DNA from: Dehalococcoidia bacterium
Lineage (GTDB): Bacteria; Chloroflexota; Dehalococcoidia; Lucifugimonadales; Australimonadaceae
Reading direction: 5' to 3'
Length of the DNA: 57,684 nucleotides
Assembly (NCBI GenBank): GCA_021296055.1
Contig: JAGWBE010000001.1
Location: 1 to 57,684 of the forward strand
The notes beneath the pieces are model-generated. The model was given only the letters and a program-made list of their open reading frames with translations. It was not told the DNA's origin and made no database searches. The position numbers were made by a program, and so were the translations under genes. This document shows, in pieces, positions 8,247-16,934 of the stretch (position 1 is its first letter; every line of letters starts with the position of its first letter).

Positions 8247-8391
8247 GGCGCAGGGATTCGGGGGTTGGGGTTAATCGCTTGTCTCATACGTACTGAACAA
8301 GCACGGAGGTTATCGCCAAGGAGTTTGGGTGTGATACCCTGCGAAGCGACACACCGTCACACTCTTTAGGCCTAGTAGGAGGAATGCATCG

Positions 8392-9459
8392 ATGGTGACC
8401 CCTAAGCGACTGCTGACGCTAATGACGCTGCTGCTCGTTGCTCTCGCGGCAGCGGCTTGCGGCGGCGACTCGGAAGAGGCGCGCGGAGACACGCTCGGCG
8501 AGATCCTTGACCGCGGGAACCTGGTTTGCGGCATCAAGGCGGACACGCCGGGCTTCGGCGTGCTGAACCCCGATGGCACGGCGGACGGCAACGACGTTGA
8601 GTACTGCCGCGCGCTGGCGGCGGCAGTGTTCGGCGACAAGGACAAGGTTGAGTTCAAGGAGGCCACCTCCGCGAACCGCTTCGAGTTGCTGGCGGCGAAG
8701 GAGATCGACGTGCTGATTCGCACGACGACGTGGACGGCCAGCCGCGACGCGAACTTGAACGTGGCGTTTGCGCCGACGACCTTCTACGACGGCGCAGGCG
8801 TCATGGTGAAGGCGGACGCCAACGTGTCCAGCGTCAAGGACCTGAACGGGGCGACCATCTGCATCCTCGACGGCACGAGCACACAGGGCGCAGTGTCGGA
8901 CTTCTTCTCCGAGAACGGGCTCACCTACTCGGAGTTGACTCTCCAGGCCAACCCCGAGGTGCGCGCCTCCTTCATCAACGACCAGTGCGACGGTTGGTCG
9001 TCCGACAAGTCGCAGCTGGGCGGTCACCAGTTCACGCTGAAGGCCGACGGCGTCGACGCCGTTGTGCTGCCGGAGACGCTCTCGAAGGAGCCTCTGGGCC
9101 CGAGCGTGCGCGACTACGACTCCGAGTGGGAGGACGTGGTGCGCTGGGTGGTGAACGGGATGATCATCGCCGAGGAGCAGGGCGTGACGATGGGCAACGT
9201 GGGCCAGATGGCCGCGAACCCGCCCAACAACACCGTCGCGCGTCTGCTGGGCGTCGGCTTCCAGGGCGGCGCTCCGTCGAATCTGGGCATCGGCCATGGC
9301 AGGATCGACAGCACCTTCATGCAGGACGTGATCGCACAGGTCGGCAACTACGGCGAGGCGTACGAGCGCACGCTCGAGCGGGTCGGCCTGACGCGGGCGG
9401 GTTCGCCGAATGCGTCCTACCTGGACGGCGGGCTGCTCTACGCCCCGCCGATGCGCTAG
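8392..9459 (+). CDS. aapJ: General L-amino-acid ABC transporter, lipoprotein substrate-binding protein
   Basis: A 355-residue family-3 solute-binding protein of the AapJ/BztA type. The signal peptide ends ALAAAAC, with lipidated Cys23. The mature part begins with GEILDRGNLVCGIKADTPGF, as in AapJ, and contains FKEATSANRFELLAAKEIDVLIRTTT and the LDGTSTQ and CDGWSSDKSQL segments of the ligand cleft. It would capture polar amino acids outside the membrane for the permeases AapQ/AapM. GGAGGA lies about 10 bases before the ATG. A strong terminator follows the stop, separating it from the permease genes and probably making it the most abundant product. Confidence 0.88.
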   Translation: MVTPKRLLTLMTLLLVALAAAACGGDSEEARGDTLGEILDRGNLVCGIKADTPGFGVLNPDGTADGNDVEYCRALAAAVFGDKDKVEFKEATSANRFELLAAKEIDVLIRTTTWTASRDANLNVAFAPTTFYDGAGVMVKADANVSSVKDLNGATICILDGTSTQGAVSDFFSENGLTYSELTLQANPEVRASFINDQCDGWSSDKSQLGGHQFTLKADGVDAVVLPETLSKEPLGPSVRDYDSEWEDVVRWVVNGMIIAEEQGVTMGNVGQMAANPPNNTVARLLGVGFQGGAPSNLGIGHGRIDSTFMQDVIAQVGNYGEAYERTLERVGLTRAGSPNASYLDGGLLYAPPMR

Positions 9460-9487
9460 GCGGTCAACGCCGATCCGAGCGGATATC

Positions 9488-9523
9488 GCGAGGGGCGGGC
9501 AGTGTTGCCCGCCCCTCGCTTTT
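9488..9523 (+). terminator. Intrinsic terminator between aapJ and aapQ
   Basis: Perfect 14-base arms GCGAGGGGCGGGCA (9488-9501) and TGCCCGCCCCTCGC (9506-9519) enclose a GTGT loop and are followed by TTTT (9520-9523). Only 18 bases remain before the aapQ start, so read-through probably feeds the permease genes at a reduced level. Confidence 0.9.
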
Positions 9524-9540
9524 GATAGGTTAGGGCCGCG

Positions 9541-10707
9541 ATGAAGCAGCGCCTGCAAGACATCTGGCGCCACAAGCGCTCCCGCTACATGGCCGTCAAC
9601 GTGACGGTGGGGGCGCTGGGCGGAATCGTCGCCGGATACGTTGCCTATTCCATCGCGGTCAACTTCTTCGACTTCGACTTCCTATTCGCACCCTACGGCA
9701 GCCCCGATCGCAGTTCGATATTCCAGGCACTGGACATCGAGGCGAGCGACCCGCGCTGGCTGGGGATGCTGAAGGGGGCGGGGAACACGCTGTCGGTGGT
9801 GGGGTTCGCCATCGTCTCGGCGTCGCTGCTGGGGCTGGCCATCGGCGTGGCGCGGTTGACGGCGCACCCGCTGATGAACACGCTGGGCAACCTGTACGTG
9901 CAGACGTTCAGGAACCTGCCCTTGCTGCTCATCATGTTCTTCTTCGCCTTCGCGGTGTTTCGGTCGCTGCCGCAGATTGAGTCGCGCTCGGGCGTGGTGG
10001 GCGTGGTCTACGTGAGCAACCGGGGGCTGGCGTTGCCCTGGCTGGAGGCGGCGAGCTCGCTGTGGACGCTGTGGGCGCTCGCGCTGGCGGCGGCCGTGGC
10101 GTTGGCGTGGTTCGCGCGGCGTTGGCGCTTGCAGGAGGAGTTGCGCACGGGCCGGAGCACGCATCCGAACACGTGGGGCGTATGCGTATTCCTGTTCGTT
10201 GCGGCCGCGACCTACCTTGCGCTGGCGGCGCCGGTGCGGGTGACGCTGCCGGAGGTCACGCAGTCGGCCTCCGGTTTCTACACCTACGAGGGCGGGAACG
10301 TGTTGGGGTTAGGCTACATGAGCGCGTTCATCTCGTTGACGCTCTACTTCAGCGCCTTCATCGCGGAGATTGTGCGCGGATCGATCCAAGCGGTGCCGCA
10401 CGGACAGGTGGAGGCCGCGACGTCGCTGGGGCTGTCTCCGTATCAGCGCTTCACGCTGATTGTCCTGCCGCAGGCGCTGCGCATCATGATTCCGCTGCTG
10501 AACAACGAATACCAGAACACGAACAAGGACTCGACGCTGGCGCACGCGATCGCCTACGGCGAGATCGTGCTCATCTCTAACCGCATCGTGAACAACGCGG
10601 GCAATCTGCTGCAGACCTACATCTTCATCTTCCTCGTCTTCGTGCTGACGAACCTCATCATCTCTCTGGTGATGAACAGCATCAACAAGAGCGTGCGGAT
10701 CCGATGA
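9541..10707 (+). CDS. aapQ: General L-amino-acid ABC transporter permease AapQ
   Basis: A 388-residue inner-membrane permease of the AapQ/BztB type. The ABC-permease EAA loop is visible as HGQVEAATSLGLSPYQRFTL followed by IVLPQALRIMIPLLNNEY near residues 284-320. TFRNLPLLLIMFFFA (about 122-136) is the typical His/Glu-family permease block, and there is a periplasmic insert between the first and last transmembrane groups, as in AapQ. It pairs with AapM to form the channel. Its stop overlaps the aapM start by 4 bases (ATGA). The ribosome site before its ATG is weak, which fits lower expression than aapJ. Confidence 0.88.
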   Translation: MKQRLQDIWRHKRSRYMAVNVTVGALGGIVAGYVAYSIAVNFFDFDFLFAPYGSPDRSSIFQALDIEASDPRWLGMLKGAGNTLSVVGFAIVSASLLGLAIGVARLTAHPLMNTLGNLYVQTFRNLPLLLIMFFFAFAVFRSLPQIESRSGVVGVVYVSNRGLALPWLEAASSLWTLWALALAAAVALAWFARRWRLQEELRTGRSTHPNTWGVCVFLFVAAATYLALAAPVRVTLPEVTQSASGFYTYEGGNVLGLGYMSAFISLTLYFSAFIAEIVRGSIQAVPHGQVEAATSLGLSPYQRFTLIVLPQALRIMIPLLNNEYQNTNKDSTLAHAIAYGEIVLISNRIVNNAGNLLQTYIFIFLVFVLTNLIISLVMNSINKSVRIR

Positions 10708-12050
10708 TCGGGGCGCTGCCGAACGCCTCCGCCTTGTCGCGGCGCGCGGCCCACGCGCGAGCGCGGCTGTTCAACACGCGGACGAACACGGCCCTCAGCA
10801 TCGTCGCCATCGTCGTGGGCGGCGCGCTCGCCTTCCTGCTGGCGCGGTTCATCCTGTTTGAGGCCAACTGGGGCCTGGTGGCCATCAACCGCAAGCTCTT
10901 CTTCGTGGGCAGCTACCCGCCGGACGAGGCGTTCCGCATCTGGATAGCGGTGTTCATCACCGCCGTATTGGCGGCGCTCTCCTACGGCCTCTGGGGCGGC
11001 AGGCTGCGCCCCTACGCGATAGCCGTCGGCGTGACCGCGCTTCTCATCCTCACCTTGGGGCTGGGGACGGAGTTGCGCATCGAGGAGCGCCAGTACACGG
11101 AGGAGATCCAGTCGGCGTCGGGTCAGACGACGACGGTGAGCGGCATCGAACGCGAGCTGGTGTTCGACCGCGGCTGGGCGCCGACGTGGCTCTACGCGGT
11201 GTCGCTGGGCTTGGCGTTGCCCTTCGGAGCGCCGTGGCTGCTGATGGCGGCGGTCTTCGCGTTGTTGGTCGTCGGAGCGATGGCGGGGCGGCGGCTGACG
11301 CGCTGGAAGAGCAATCCCATCCTGCTTCAGTCGATAGGGGCGGCGTGGGTGCTGCTGATACCGGTCGTCGTGCTGCTGCAAGTGGGCGTGGGCGTTGACA
11401 AATGGGAGAGCGCCTTCCTTGACCTGCTGGTGTTCGCGGTGGGGGGGTTCTTCTCGTTCGTCATCGGGGTGTTCCTTGCCCTGGGACGGCGGTCGCCCTA
11501 CCGCGCCATCAGCGTAGCGTCGGTGACTTACATCGAGGTGGTGCGGGCGGCGCCGCTGCTGGTGTGGCTGCTGTTCGCCACTTTCTTGGAGGACGAGTTG
11601 GGGCCGGTGGGCGAGGCGTTCAGCAACATCTCGCTGACCTACCGCGTGATGGTCGTGTTCGCCTTCTTCGGCGGGGCGTACATCGCCGAGGTAGTGCGCG
11701 GCGGCTTGCAGTCGATACCGCGCGGCCAGTACGAGGCTGCGGACGCGATGGGGCTTTCGCCGGTGGAGAAGTACGCGGTGATCATCCTGCCGCAGGCGAT
11801 CCGGGCGGTGGTGCCGGCCATCATCGGGCGGTTCATTGCGTTGTGGAAGGACACCGCTTTGCTGGCGGCAGTGTCGTTGGTGAACACGTTGGAGAAGGCG
11901 AAGAAGGTGCTCGGCAGCCAGACGGACATCGCCGAGGGCGCGTTCTTCGAGATATACATCGTCGTCGGGCTCGTCTACTGGCTCGTCTCCTATCTGCTCT
12001 CGCGCCTGGGCGGAGCGGCGGAGACGCGCCTGCGCGTGGGCGCGCGGTAG
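10704..12050 (+). CDS. aapM: General L-amino-acid ABC transporter permease AapM
   Basis: A 448-residue permease of the AapM/BztC type, longer than the roughly 380 residues I expect. The extra length is in the N-terminal half, which has several membrane segments and an exposed ELRIEERQYTEEIQSASGQT loop (about 115-140). The EAA loop RGQYEAADAMGLSPVEKYAV with IILPQAIRAVVPAIIGRF is near residues 340-375, and IEVVRAAPLLVWLLFATF (about 275-292) matches the family. The ATG overlaps the aapQ stop (ATGA), which indicates coupled synthesis of the two channel subunits. Confidence 0.87.
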   Translation: MIGALPNASALSRRAAHARARLFNTRTNTALSIVAIVVGGALAFLLARFILFEANWGLVAINRKLFFVGSYPPDEAFRIWIAVFITAVLAALSYGLWGGRLRPYAIAVGVTALLILTLGLGTELRIEERQYTEEIQSASGQTTTVSGIERELVFDRGWAPTWLYAVSLGLALPFGAPWLLMAAVFALLVVGAMAGRRLTRWKSNPILLQSIGAAWVLLIPVVVLLQVGVGVDKWESAFLDLLVFAVGGFFSFVIGVFLALGRRSPYRAISVASVTYIEVVRAAPLLVWLLFATFLEDELGPVGEAFSNISLTYRVMVVFAFFGGAYIAEVVRGGLQSIPRGQYEAADAMGLSPVEKYAVIILPQAIRAVVPAIIGRFIALWKDTALLAAVSLVNTLEKAKKVLGSQTDIAEGAFFEIYIVVGLVYWLVSYLLSRLGGAAETRLRVGAR

Positions 12051-12077
12051 CGGCGAACGGGGCACAGGAGCGGAGCA

Positions 12078-12830
12078 ATGGCGACCGAGAGCAAGCGCGA
12101 AATCGTGCGGCTGGAGAAGGTGACGAAGCGGTTCGGCGACTTCACGGCGTTGAACGGCGTAGACATCTCGGTTACGGAGGGCGAGGTAGTGGCCATCATC
12201 GGGCCGTCCGGCTCGGGCAAGTCGACGCTTCTGCGCACTATCAACCAGCTGGAGCCGCACGACGAGGGGCGCATCTTCTTCGATGGAATGGAGTTGACGG
12301 ACGACAGCCGGACGCTGACGAAGATACGGGCGGAAACGGGGATGGTGTTCCAGCAGTTCAACCTGTTCCCGCACCTGACGGTGCTGCGCAACATCGCGCT
12401 CGCCCCGCAGAAGGTGCATCACCGGCCGGAGCAGGAGGCGGAGGAGCGCGCGCTCCAGTTGCTGGACCGAGTCGGCATCGTGGAGCAGGCGGAGAAGTAC
12501 CCCGGGCAGCTATCGGGCGGGCAACAGCAGCGCGTGGCCATCGCGCGGGCGCTGGCGATGGACCCGAAGCTGATGATGTTCGACGAGCCGACCTCGGCGC
12601 TCGACCCGGAGATGATCAACGAGGTGTTGAAGGTGATGACGGAGTTGGCGGCGTCGGGCATGACGATGATCTGCGTTACGCACGAGATGGGGTTCGCGCG
12701 GAACGCGGCCAACCGCGTCATCTTCATGGACGAAGGGGAAATCGTGGAAATCGGGACGTCGGCGGAGTTCTTCACGACTCCGCGCGAGCCGCGCACCAAG
12801 ACGTTCCTCGACCAAATCCTGACGCACTAG
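12078..12830 (+). CDS. aapP: General L-amino-acid ABC transporter ATPase AapP
   Basis: A 250-residue ATPase of the polar-amino-acid ABC family. Walker A GPSGSGKS is at residues 42-49, the Q-loop is in MVFQQFNLF, the signature LSGGQQQR at about 152-159, Walker B LMMFDEPTSALDPE at about 170-183, and the switch His in VTHEMGFAR. It powers import of amino acids through AapQM. The gene lies 27 bases after aapM with GGAGCGGAGCA as ribosome site, and it is the last gene of the cluster; repeat-rich DNA follows. Confidence 0.92.
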   Translation: MATESKREIVRLEKVTKRFGDFTALNGVDISVTEGEVVAIIGPSGSGKSTLLRTINQLEPHDEGRIFFDGMELTDDSRTLTKIRAETGMVFQQFNLFPHLTVLRNIALAPQKVHHRPEQEAEERALQLLDRVGIVEQAEKYPGQLSGGQQQRVAIARALAMDPKLMMFDEPTSALDPEMINEVLKVMTELAASGMTMICVTHEMGFARNAANRVIFMDEGEIVEIGTSAEFFTTPREPRTKTFLDQILTH

Positions 12831-12851
12831 GCTCCCCTACCCTCTATCTTT

Positions 12852-12881
12852 CCTTCGATTCCCCTCAGGGCGACTGGAGAG
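12852..12881. repeat. Family C repeat, copy 1
   Basis: CCTTCGATTCCCCTCAGGGC followed by GACTGGAGAG. It is a diverged copy of the element CCCTTCGAGTTCCCTCAGGG plus CGAACGGG found at 18461, 18596, 33359, 46442 (inverted) and 53545. Confidence 0.5.
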
Positions 12882-12924
12882 AGCGCACCTGCGCGCAGTC
12901 CGCCCGCTGCCTGCGCGCTGCGTA

Positions 12925-12953
12925 GTAGGAACAGGTTTGAAACCTGTTCCTAC
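12925..12953. repeat. Family A palindrome, copy 1
   Basis: A perfect 29-base palindrome with 14-base arms GTAGGAACAGGTTT and AAACCTGTTCCTAC around one G. The same unit is at 36524-36552, with variants at 40163, 41625 and 56499. It lies downstream of aapP and could also stop or stabilise its transcript. Confidence 0.8.
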
Positions 12954-13121
12954 GGCGAAGAGGGAGGCTAGCGGGCACGCTCTGCCCTTCCCCCTCGTGC
13001 GCCTGGGCGCGGCCATGCCCTTCGCCGGCTCCGCGGAGTTGTCATCCTTCTCCTATGTGCGCCCGGGCGCGGCCTTGCGCACCGGCGTTGGGGCGTGTCG
13101 AGATTCCCGCCTACGGAGACC

Positions 13122-13257
13122 TTTGCGTAACTACTCTGTCTCCCCACCCTCACCCCCAAGAAGTAAAAGCCCTTTGTGAGGGATACCCCCACGCCCCCAG
13201 CCCCGGGGCTGGCCGCCCCTCGGCACTCCCGGCGTGAAGAGCGCCAGATTATGCAAA
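13122..13257. repeat. Family B MITE-like element, copy 1
   Basis: A 136-base element with imperfect terminal inverted repeats TTTGCGTAA (13122-13130) and TTATGCAAA (13249-13257). It shares its whole layout with the copy at 23694-23830: a GCGTAACTA start, a CCCACCC block, a GATACCCCCACGCCCCCAGC core, a CTGGCC...CCTCGGC block and GCGTGAAGAG near the end. There is no coding capacity. Confidence 0.65.
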
Positions 13258-13386
13258 GCCCCCCTTCACCGGAACGGCGATGGGGCAGGCTGCAAGTCGC
13301 CCTTCCCTGTCCTGAGCGCAGGCGGGACGCGTTGTCCATAATGGGGGCGTGCGGCCCTGCGCGGCAGGGCGGCGGAGGCTAGCTCG

Positions 13387-14175
13387 ATGGCGGCGACGGC
13401 GCCCATCCTTCAGGTGCAGGACGTGGTGAAGGACTTCGACGGCCTGCGCGCTGTCGATCACTGCACGTTCGACGTTTGGCCTGACGCGATAACGGGGCTG
13501 ATTGGGCCGAACGGCGCGGGCAAGACGACGCTCTTCAATCTGCTCTCCGGGGCGCTTGCGCCGACCAGTGGGCGCATCATCTTCGACGGACGGCGCATCG
13601 ACGGGATGGAGATGCACGAGACGTTCGGGCTGGGCCTGGTGCGGACGTTTCAGATACCGCGCGAGATGGCGCGGATGACGGTGCTGGAGAACCTGATGCT
13701 GGTTCCCGCGCCGCAGCTGGGCGAGCGGTTGTGGGCGTCATGGCTGACGCCGTGGCGCGTGGCCCGGCAGGAGCGCCGCATCGAAGCGCAGGCGTTGGAC
13801 GCGCTGGGGTTGGTCTCGCTCTCGCACCTGGCCAACGAGTACGCAGGGAATCTGTCAGGCGGCCAGAAGAAGCTGCTGGAGCTGGCGCGGACACTGATGG
13901 CGGAGCCGAAGATGGTGCTGCTGGACGAGCCGGGGGCAGGGGTTAACCGCATCCTCTTGCGCAGCATCGCGTCGAACATCCTGCGCGCGAGCGTGGAGCG
14001 CGGCGTCGCCTTCATCATCATCGAGCACGACATGCAGTTGGTGATGGCGCTGTGCGACCCCATCGTGGTGATGGCCAACGGCTCGGTCATTGCTCAGGGC
14101 ACGCCATTGCAGGTGCAGCAAGACCCACGCGTGCTGGAAGCCTACCTCGGGGGCCAGATCCATGGCGCTGCTTGA
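13387..14175 (+). CDS. livG: Branched-chain amino-acid ABC transporter ATPase LivG
   Basis: A 262-residue ATPase of the LivG/BraF family. Walker A GPNGAGKT at residues 40-47, FGLGLVRTFQIPREMARMTV with the Q-loop Gln, signature LSGGQKKLLELAR at about 156-168, Walker B MVLLDEPGAGVN. The GAGVN replaces the usual AAGLN, a mild variation. It would energise the LivHM channel together with LivF. GGAGG lies 9 bases before the ATG at 13387. The stop lies inside livF (14-base overlap). Confidence 0.9.
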   Translation: MAATAPILQVQDVVKDFDGLRAVDHCTFDVWPDAITGLIGPNGAGKTTLFNLLSGALAPTSGRIIFDGRRIDGMEMHETFGLGLVRTFQIPREMARMTVLENLMLVPAPQLGERLWASWLTPWRVARQERRIEAQALDALGLVSLSHLANEYAGNLSGGQKKLLELARTLMAEPKMVLLDEPGAGVNRILLRSIASNILRASVERGVAFIIIEHDMQLVMALCDPIVVMANGSVIAQGTPLQVQQDPRVLEAYLGGQIHGAA

Positions 14176-14875
14176 GGCGTCGGAGGTGGTGGCGGGCTAC
14201 GGCGAGACGGAGGTGCTGCACGGCGTGTCCGTAGTGGTGGACGAGGGGGAGGTGGTGACAATCATCGGGCCGAACGGCTGCGGCAAGTCCACACTGATGA
14301 AGGCGGTGGTGGGGTTGGTGCGCGTGCGGTCGGGCGGCGTGGCCTTCCGGGGGGCGCCCATCGAGGGGCTGCCGCCGGAGCGGATCGTGCGGACAGGCCT
14401 GTGCTATGTGCCGCAGACGAACAACGTGTTCCCGTCGCTCACCATCCGGGAGAACCTGGAGATGGGGGCGTTCGTGCGCGAGGGCGACTATCGTACGCGG
14501 ATGGACGAGATGTTCGCGCTCTTTCCCGACCTGACGCGCCAGCCGAACCGCAGGGCGGGCAGCCTGTCCGGGGGGCAGCGGCAGATGCTGGCTATCGCCC
14601 GTGCGCTGATGCTCGACCCCGTGCTGCTGCTGCTCGATGAGCCGTCGGCGGGACTGGCACCGGCGATGGTGAGCACGGTGTTCGAGCGCATCCGGGAGGT
14701 GAACCGCGCTGGCGTGGCAGTGCTGCTGGTGGAGCAGAACGCGTGGGAGGCGCTGCGGATGTCCGACCGGGGCTACTTGCTGGTCGCGGGGGAGAGCCGC
14801 CTTGAGGCGGCGGGCCGCGAGTTGCTGGACGATCCCGACGTCGCGCGGTTGTACCTGGGCGGCAGGGCGACGTGA
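14162..14875 (+). CDS. livF: Branched-chain amino-acid ABC transporter ATPase LivF
   Basis: A 237-residue ATPase of the LivF/BraG family. Walker A GPNGCGKS at residues 36-43, YVPQTNNVFPSLTIRENLEM carrying the Q-loop, signature LSGGQRQMLAIARAL, Walker B LLLLDEPSAGLAP and the family end VLLVEQNAWEAL. Homology begins at the ATG at 14162, which overlaps the end of livG by 14 bases; an in-frame upstream start would add non-homologous residues. Its TGA overlaps the livH GTG (GTGA). Confidence 0.9.
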   Translation: MALLEASEVVAGYGETEVLHGVSVVVDEGEVVTIIGPNGCGKSTLMKAVVGLVRVRSGGVAFRGAPIEGLPPERIVRTGLCYVPQTNNVFPSLTIRENLEMGAFVREGDYRTRMDEMFALFPDLTRQPNRRAGSLSGGQRQMLAIARALMLDPVLLLLDEPSAGLAPAMVSTVFERIREVNRAGVAVLLVEQNAWEALRMSDRGYLLVAGESRLEAAGRELLDDPDVARLYLGGRAT

Positions 14876-15903
14876 GGGCGGCGGCGCGGCGCGGCGCGGC
14901 GCGGCGCGTTCGCCCATCGTGGTGGTCGCCACTGCATACGGTGGCGCTGATCGTGCTCGTGGCGCTCCTGGCGGGGCTGCTCCCGTTCGTGAAGATGAGC
15001 CTGGTGGTGAACGGGTTGGTGCTGGCGAGCATCATCGGCTTGGGCGCCATCGGCCTGACGCTCATCTATGGCATCTTGAACATGGCCAACGTGGCCCACG
15101 GCGACTATATGACGCTGGGCGCCTACGTCGCCCTCTTCTTCGCCGGAACGCTGATCCCCGCGCTGGGCGCGGAGGGCGGAGGGATAGGCCCTTTCACCTT
15201 CGGCTACCCACTGCTTGTGGCGATGCCGCTGTCCATCGCCGCGGTGGCGGCGTTCGCGGTGGCGGTCGACCGCCTCATCTACCGGCGGCTGCGCGAACGG
15301 GGCGTGAACGTGGTGCTGGTGTCTATGGCGTCGCTGGGGGTCGCCATCGCCTTGCGCGGGCTGGTGCAGTTGATCTGGAGCGGAGACGTGCAGCGCCTGC
15401 CGCGGGAGTCGCGCGAAGTGTGGCGTCTGCCGATGGACGTACGCGTGCCGCCCGATTCGCTCTTCATCGCCGTCGTGGCCATCGCGCTAGTGGCGGCGAC
15501 CTATCTGGTGTTGAGCCGCACGAAGATGGGGAAGGCGATGCGGGCGACGGCGGACAACCCCGACCTGGCGTTGGTGAGCGGCATTAGCACGCAGCGAGTG
15601 ATCCAGTGGACGTGGGTGATGGGCGCGGCGCTGGCGGCGACGGCGGGCGTGCTGCTCGCCGTGTTCCAGGCCAACATCATTCCAATCATGGGGTGGAAGT
15701 TCCTCATCCCGTTGTTCGCCGCCGTCATCCTGGGGGGCGTCGGCAGTCCTTACGGGGCGCTGGCCGGGGCGCTCATCATCGGCGTGACGATGGAGGTCTC
15801 GACGCAGTGGATCAACCCTAGTTACAAGCCCGCGGCGGCGTTCGCGCTGATGCTGCTGGTGTTGTTGATGCGCCCGCGCGGGCTGTTCGGGCCGCGGCAG
15901 TAA
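14872..15903 (+). CDS. livH: Branched-chain amino-acid ABC transporter permease LivH
   Basis: A 343-residue inner-membrane permease of the LivH/BraD family. GLGAIGLTLIYGILNMANVA followed by HGDYMTLGAY (about residues 61-90) is the family block, and TKMGKAMRATADNPDLALVS (about 218-237) is the cytoplasmic coupling loop. It translates from GTG at 14872, coupled to livF by a 4-base overlap. Codons 4-12 are made of a GCGGC pentanucleotide repeat (14881-14905), which gives an Ala/Arg-rich start before the first membrane segment. Slippage there would shift the frame. Confidence 0.9.
   Translation: MRAAARRGAARRVRPSWWSPLHTVALIVLVALLAGLLPFVKMSLVVNGLVLASIIGLGAIGLTLIYGILNMANVAHGDYMTLGAYVALFFAGTLIPALGAEGGGIGPFTFGYPLLVAMPLSIAAVAAFAVAVDRLIYRRLRERGVNVVLVSMASLGVAIALRGLVQLIWSGDVQRLPRESREVWRLPMDVRVPPDSLFIAVVAIALVAATYLVLSRTKMGKAMRATADNPDLALVSGISTQRVIQWTWVMGAALAATAGVLLAVFQANIIPIMGWKFLIPLFAAVILGGVGSPYGALAGALIIGVTMEVSTQWINPSYKPAAAFALMLLVLLMRPRGLFGPRQ
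14881..14908 (+). repeat. GCGGC pentanucleotide tandem repeat in the start of livH
   Basis: Five perfect copies of GCGGC (14881-14905) plus GCG, only 9 bases after the livH GTG. Because the unit is 5 bases, gain or loss of one copy would put livH out of frame. Confidence 0.85.
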
Positions 15904-15923
15904 CGGGAAATAAGGAGGCGGGC

Positions 15924-16928
15924 GTGGATCTGCTCGGCATCGTGGACTACCTGGTGGGGTTCGCCATCATGGCGGGCATCTACGCCGTGTTCGCGCTGGG
16001 GCTGAACGTCCACTGGGGGTTCACGGGCCTCTTCAACATCGGCATCGCGGGGTTCTTCGCGCTGGGAGCGTACACCGCCGCGCTGCTCACCACCTCGTCG
16101 CCGGACGCGGCGCAGTTCGAGGACTTTGCGTTCGCCGGGAACTGGTCGAACCTGCCGTTGCTGGATTGGGGCGTGGACGCGTGGTACGTGATGGGGTTGG
16201 CGGCGGCGGCGCTGTGCTGCGGGCTGGTGGCGCTGCCGGTGGGGTACGTGACGCTGCGCCTGCGCGACGACTACCTAGCGATAGCGACGCTGGGCATCGC
16301 GGAGACGGTGCGGCTGGTCTTTCTGAACGAGAAGTGGCTCGCCAACGGCTCCAAGGGGCTGTACCGCATCCCCGAGTTCCTGGGCGACGTGGTCTCCCCC
16401 GGCGCCTACGACTACCTGTACTTGCCGGTGGTGCTGGTCGTGCTGGCGGTGGTGTTCGTAGCGGTGCAGACGGCGGTGCGCTCGCCGTGGGGGCGCGTGC
16501 TGCGGGCGATACGAGAGGACGAGACAGCGGCGGCGGCCAGCGGCAAGGACGTGTTCCGCTTCAAACTGCAAGCATTCGTGCTGGGGGCGATGATCATGGG
16601 AGTGGGCGGGGCGCTGTTCGCGCACCACGTGCGCTTCCTCGCGCCCATCACCTTCGACCCGCTGCTGGCGACGTTCGTGATATGGGCGATGCTGATGGTC
16701 GGCGGGTCGGGGAACAATTGGGGCGCGGTGCTGGGCGCGTTCGTGGTGTGGGGGATATGGAGCGGGACGCAGTTCCTGCCGGGCCCATTGGGAGAGCCGA
16801 GTTTCCGCCTGTTCATGATCGGCGTGCTGATCGTGAGCGTGATCGTGCTGCGGCCGGGGGGCATGCTGGGCGAGGAGCGGCGCACCGCGCGGGGGGCGCC
16901 ACAGGCGCAGGCGGTGGGAGAGGGGTAA
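15924..16928 (+). CDS. livM: Branched-chain amino-acid ABC transporter permease LivM
   Basis: A 334-residue permease of the LivM/BraE family. YAVFALGLNVHWGFTGLFNI followed by GIAGFFALGAYTAALL (about residues 13-50) and VTLRLRDDYLAIATLGIAET (about 104-123) are family hallmarks, and SPWGRVLRAIREDETAAAAS (about 182-201) is the ATPase-coupling loop. It starts at a GTG at 15924 with GGAGG 7 bases upstream, 20 bases after livH, and completes the G-F-H-M set. The binding protein is encoded on the opposite strand immediately beyond. Confidence 0.9.
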   Translation: MDLLGIVDYLVGFAIMAGIYAVFALGLNVHWGFTGLFNIGIAGFFALGAYTAALLTTSSPDAAQFEDFAFAGNWSNLPLLDWGVDAWYVMGLAAAALCCGLVALPVGYVTLRLRDDYLAIATLGIAETVRLVFLNEKWLANGSKGLYRIPEFLGDVVSPGAYDYLYLPVVLVVLAVVFVAVQTAVRSPWGRVLRAIREDETAAAASGKDVFRFKLQAFVLGAMIMGVGGALFAHHVRFLAPITFDPLLATFVIWAMLMVGGSGNNWGAVLGAFVVWGIWSGTQFLPGPLGEPSFRLFMIGVLIVSVIVLRPGGMLGEERRTARGAPQAQAVGEG

Positions 16929-16934
16929 GGTGGC

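Larger units (their letters stand above)
12831..13386. other. 556-base gene-free interval packed with repeats
   Basis: No credible gene is seen between aapP and livG. The interval contains one copy of each of three repeat families that recur in this window: a CCTTCGA...CTCAGGGCGA element (12852-12881), the GTAGGAACAGGTTT palindrome (12925-12953) and a 136-base MITE-like element (13122-13257). Short open frames here have no ribosome sites or family resemblance. Confidence 0.6.

Noticed and set aside
8329..8362. GTGTGA...TCACAC inverted repeat before aapJ as a regulatory hairpin
   Set aside because: Only six-base arms with a 22-base loop; too weak to call.
10617..12422. A 601-codon minus-strand open frame opposite aapM and aapP
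   Set aside because: It is antisense to two clear ABC transporter genes, rich in His/Arg/Gln as shadows in high-GC DNA are, and has no family features.
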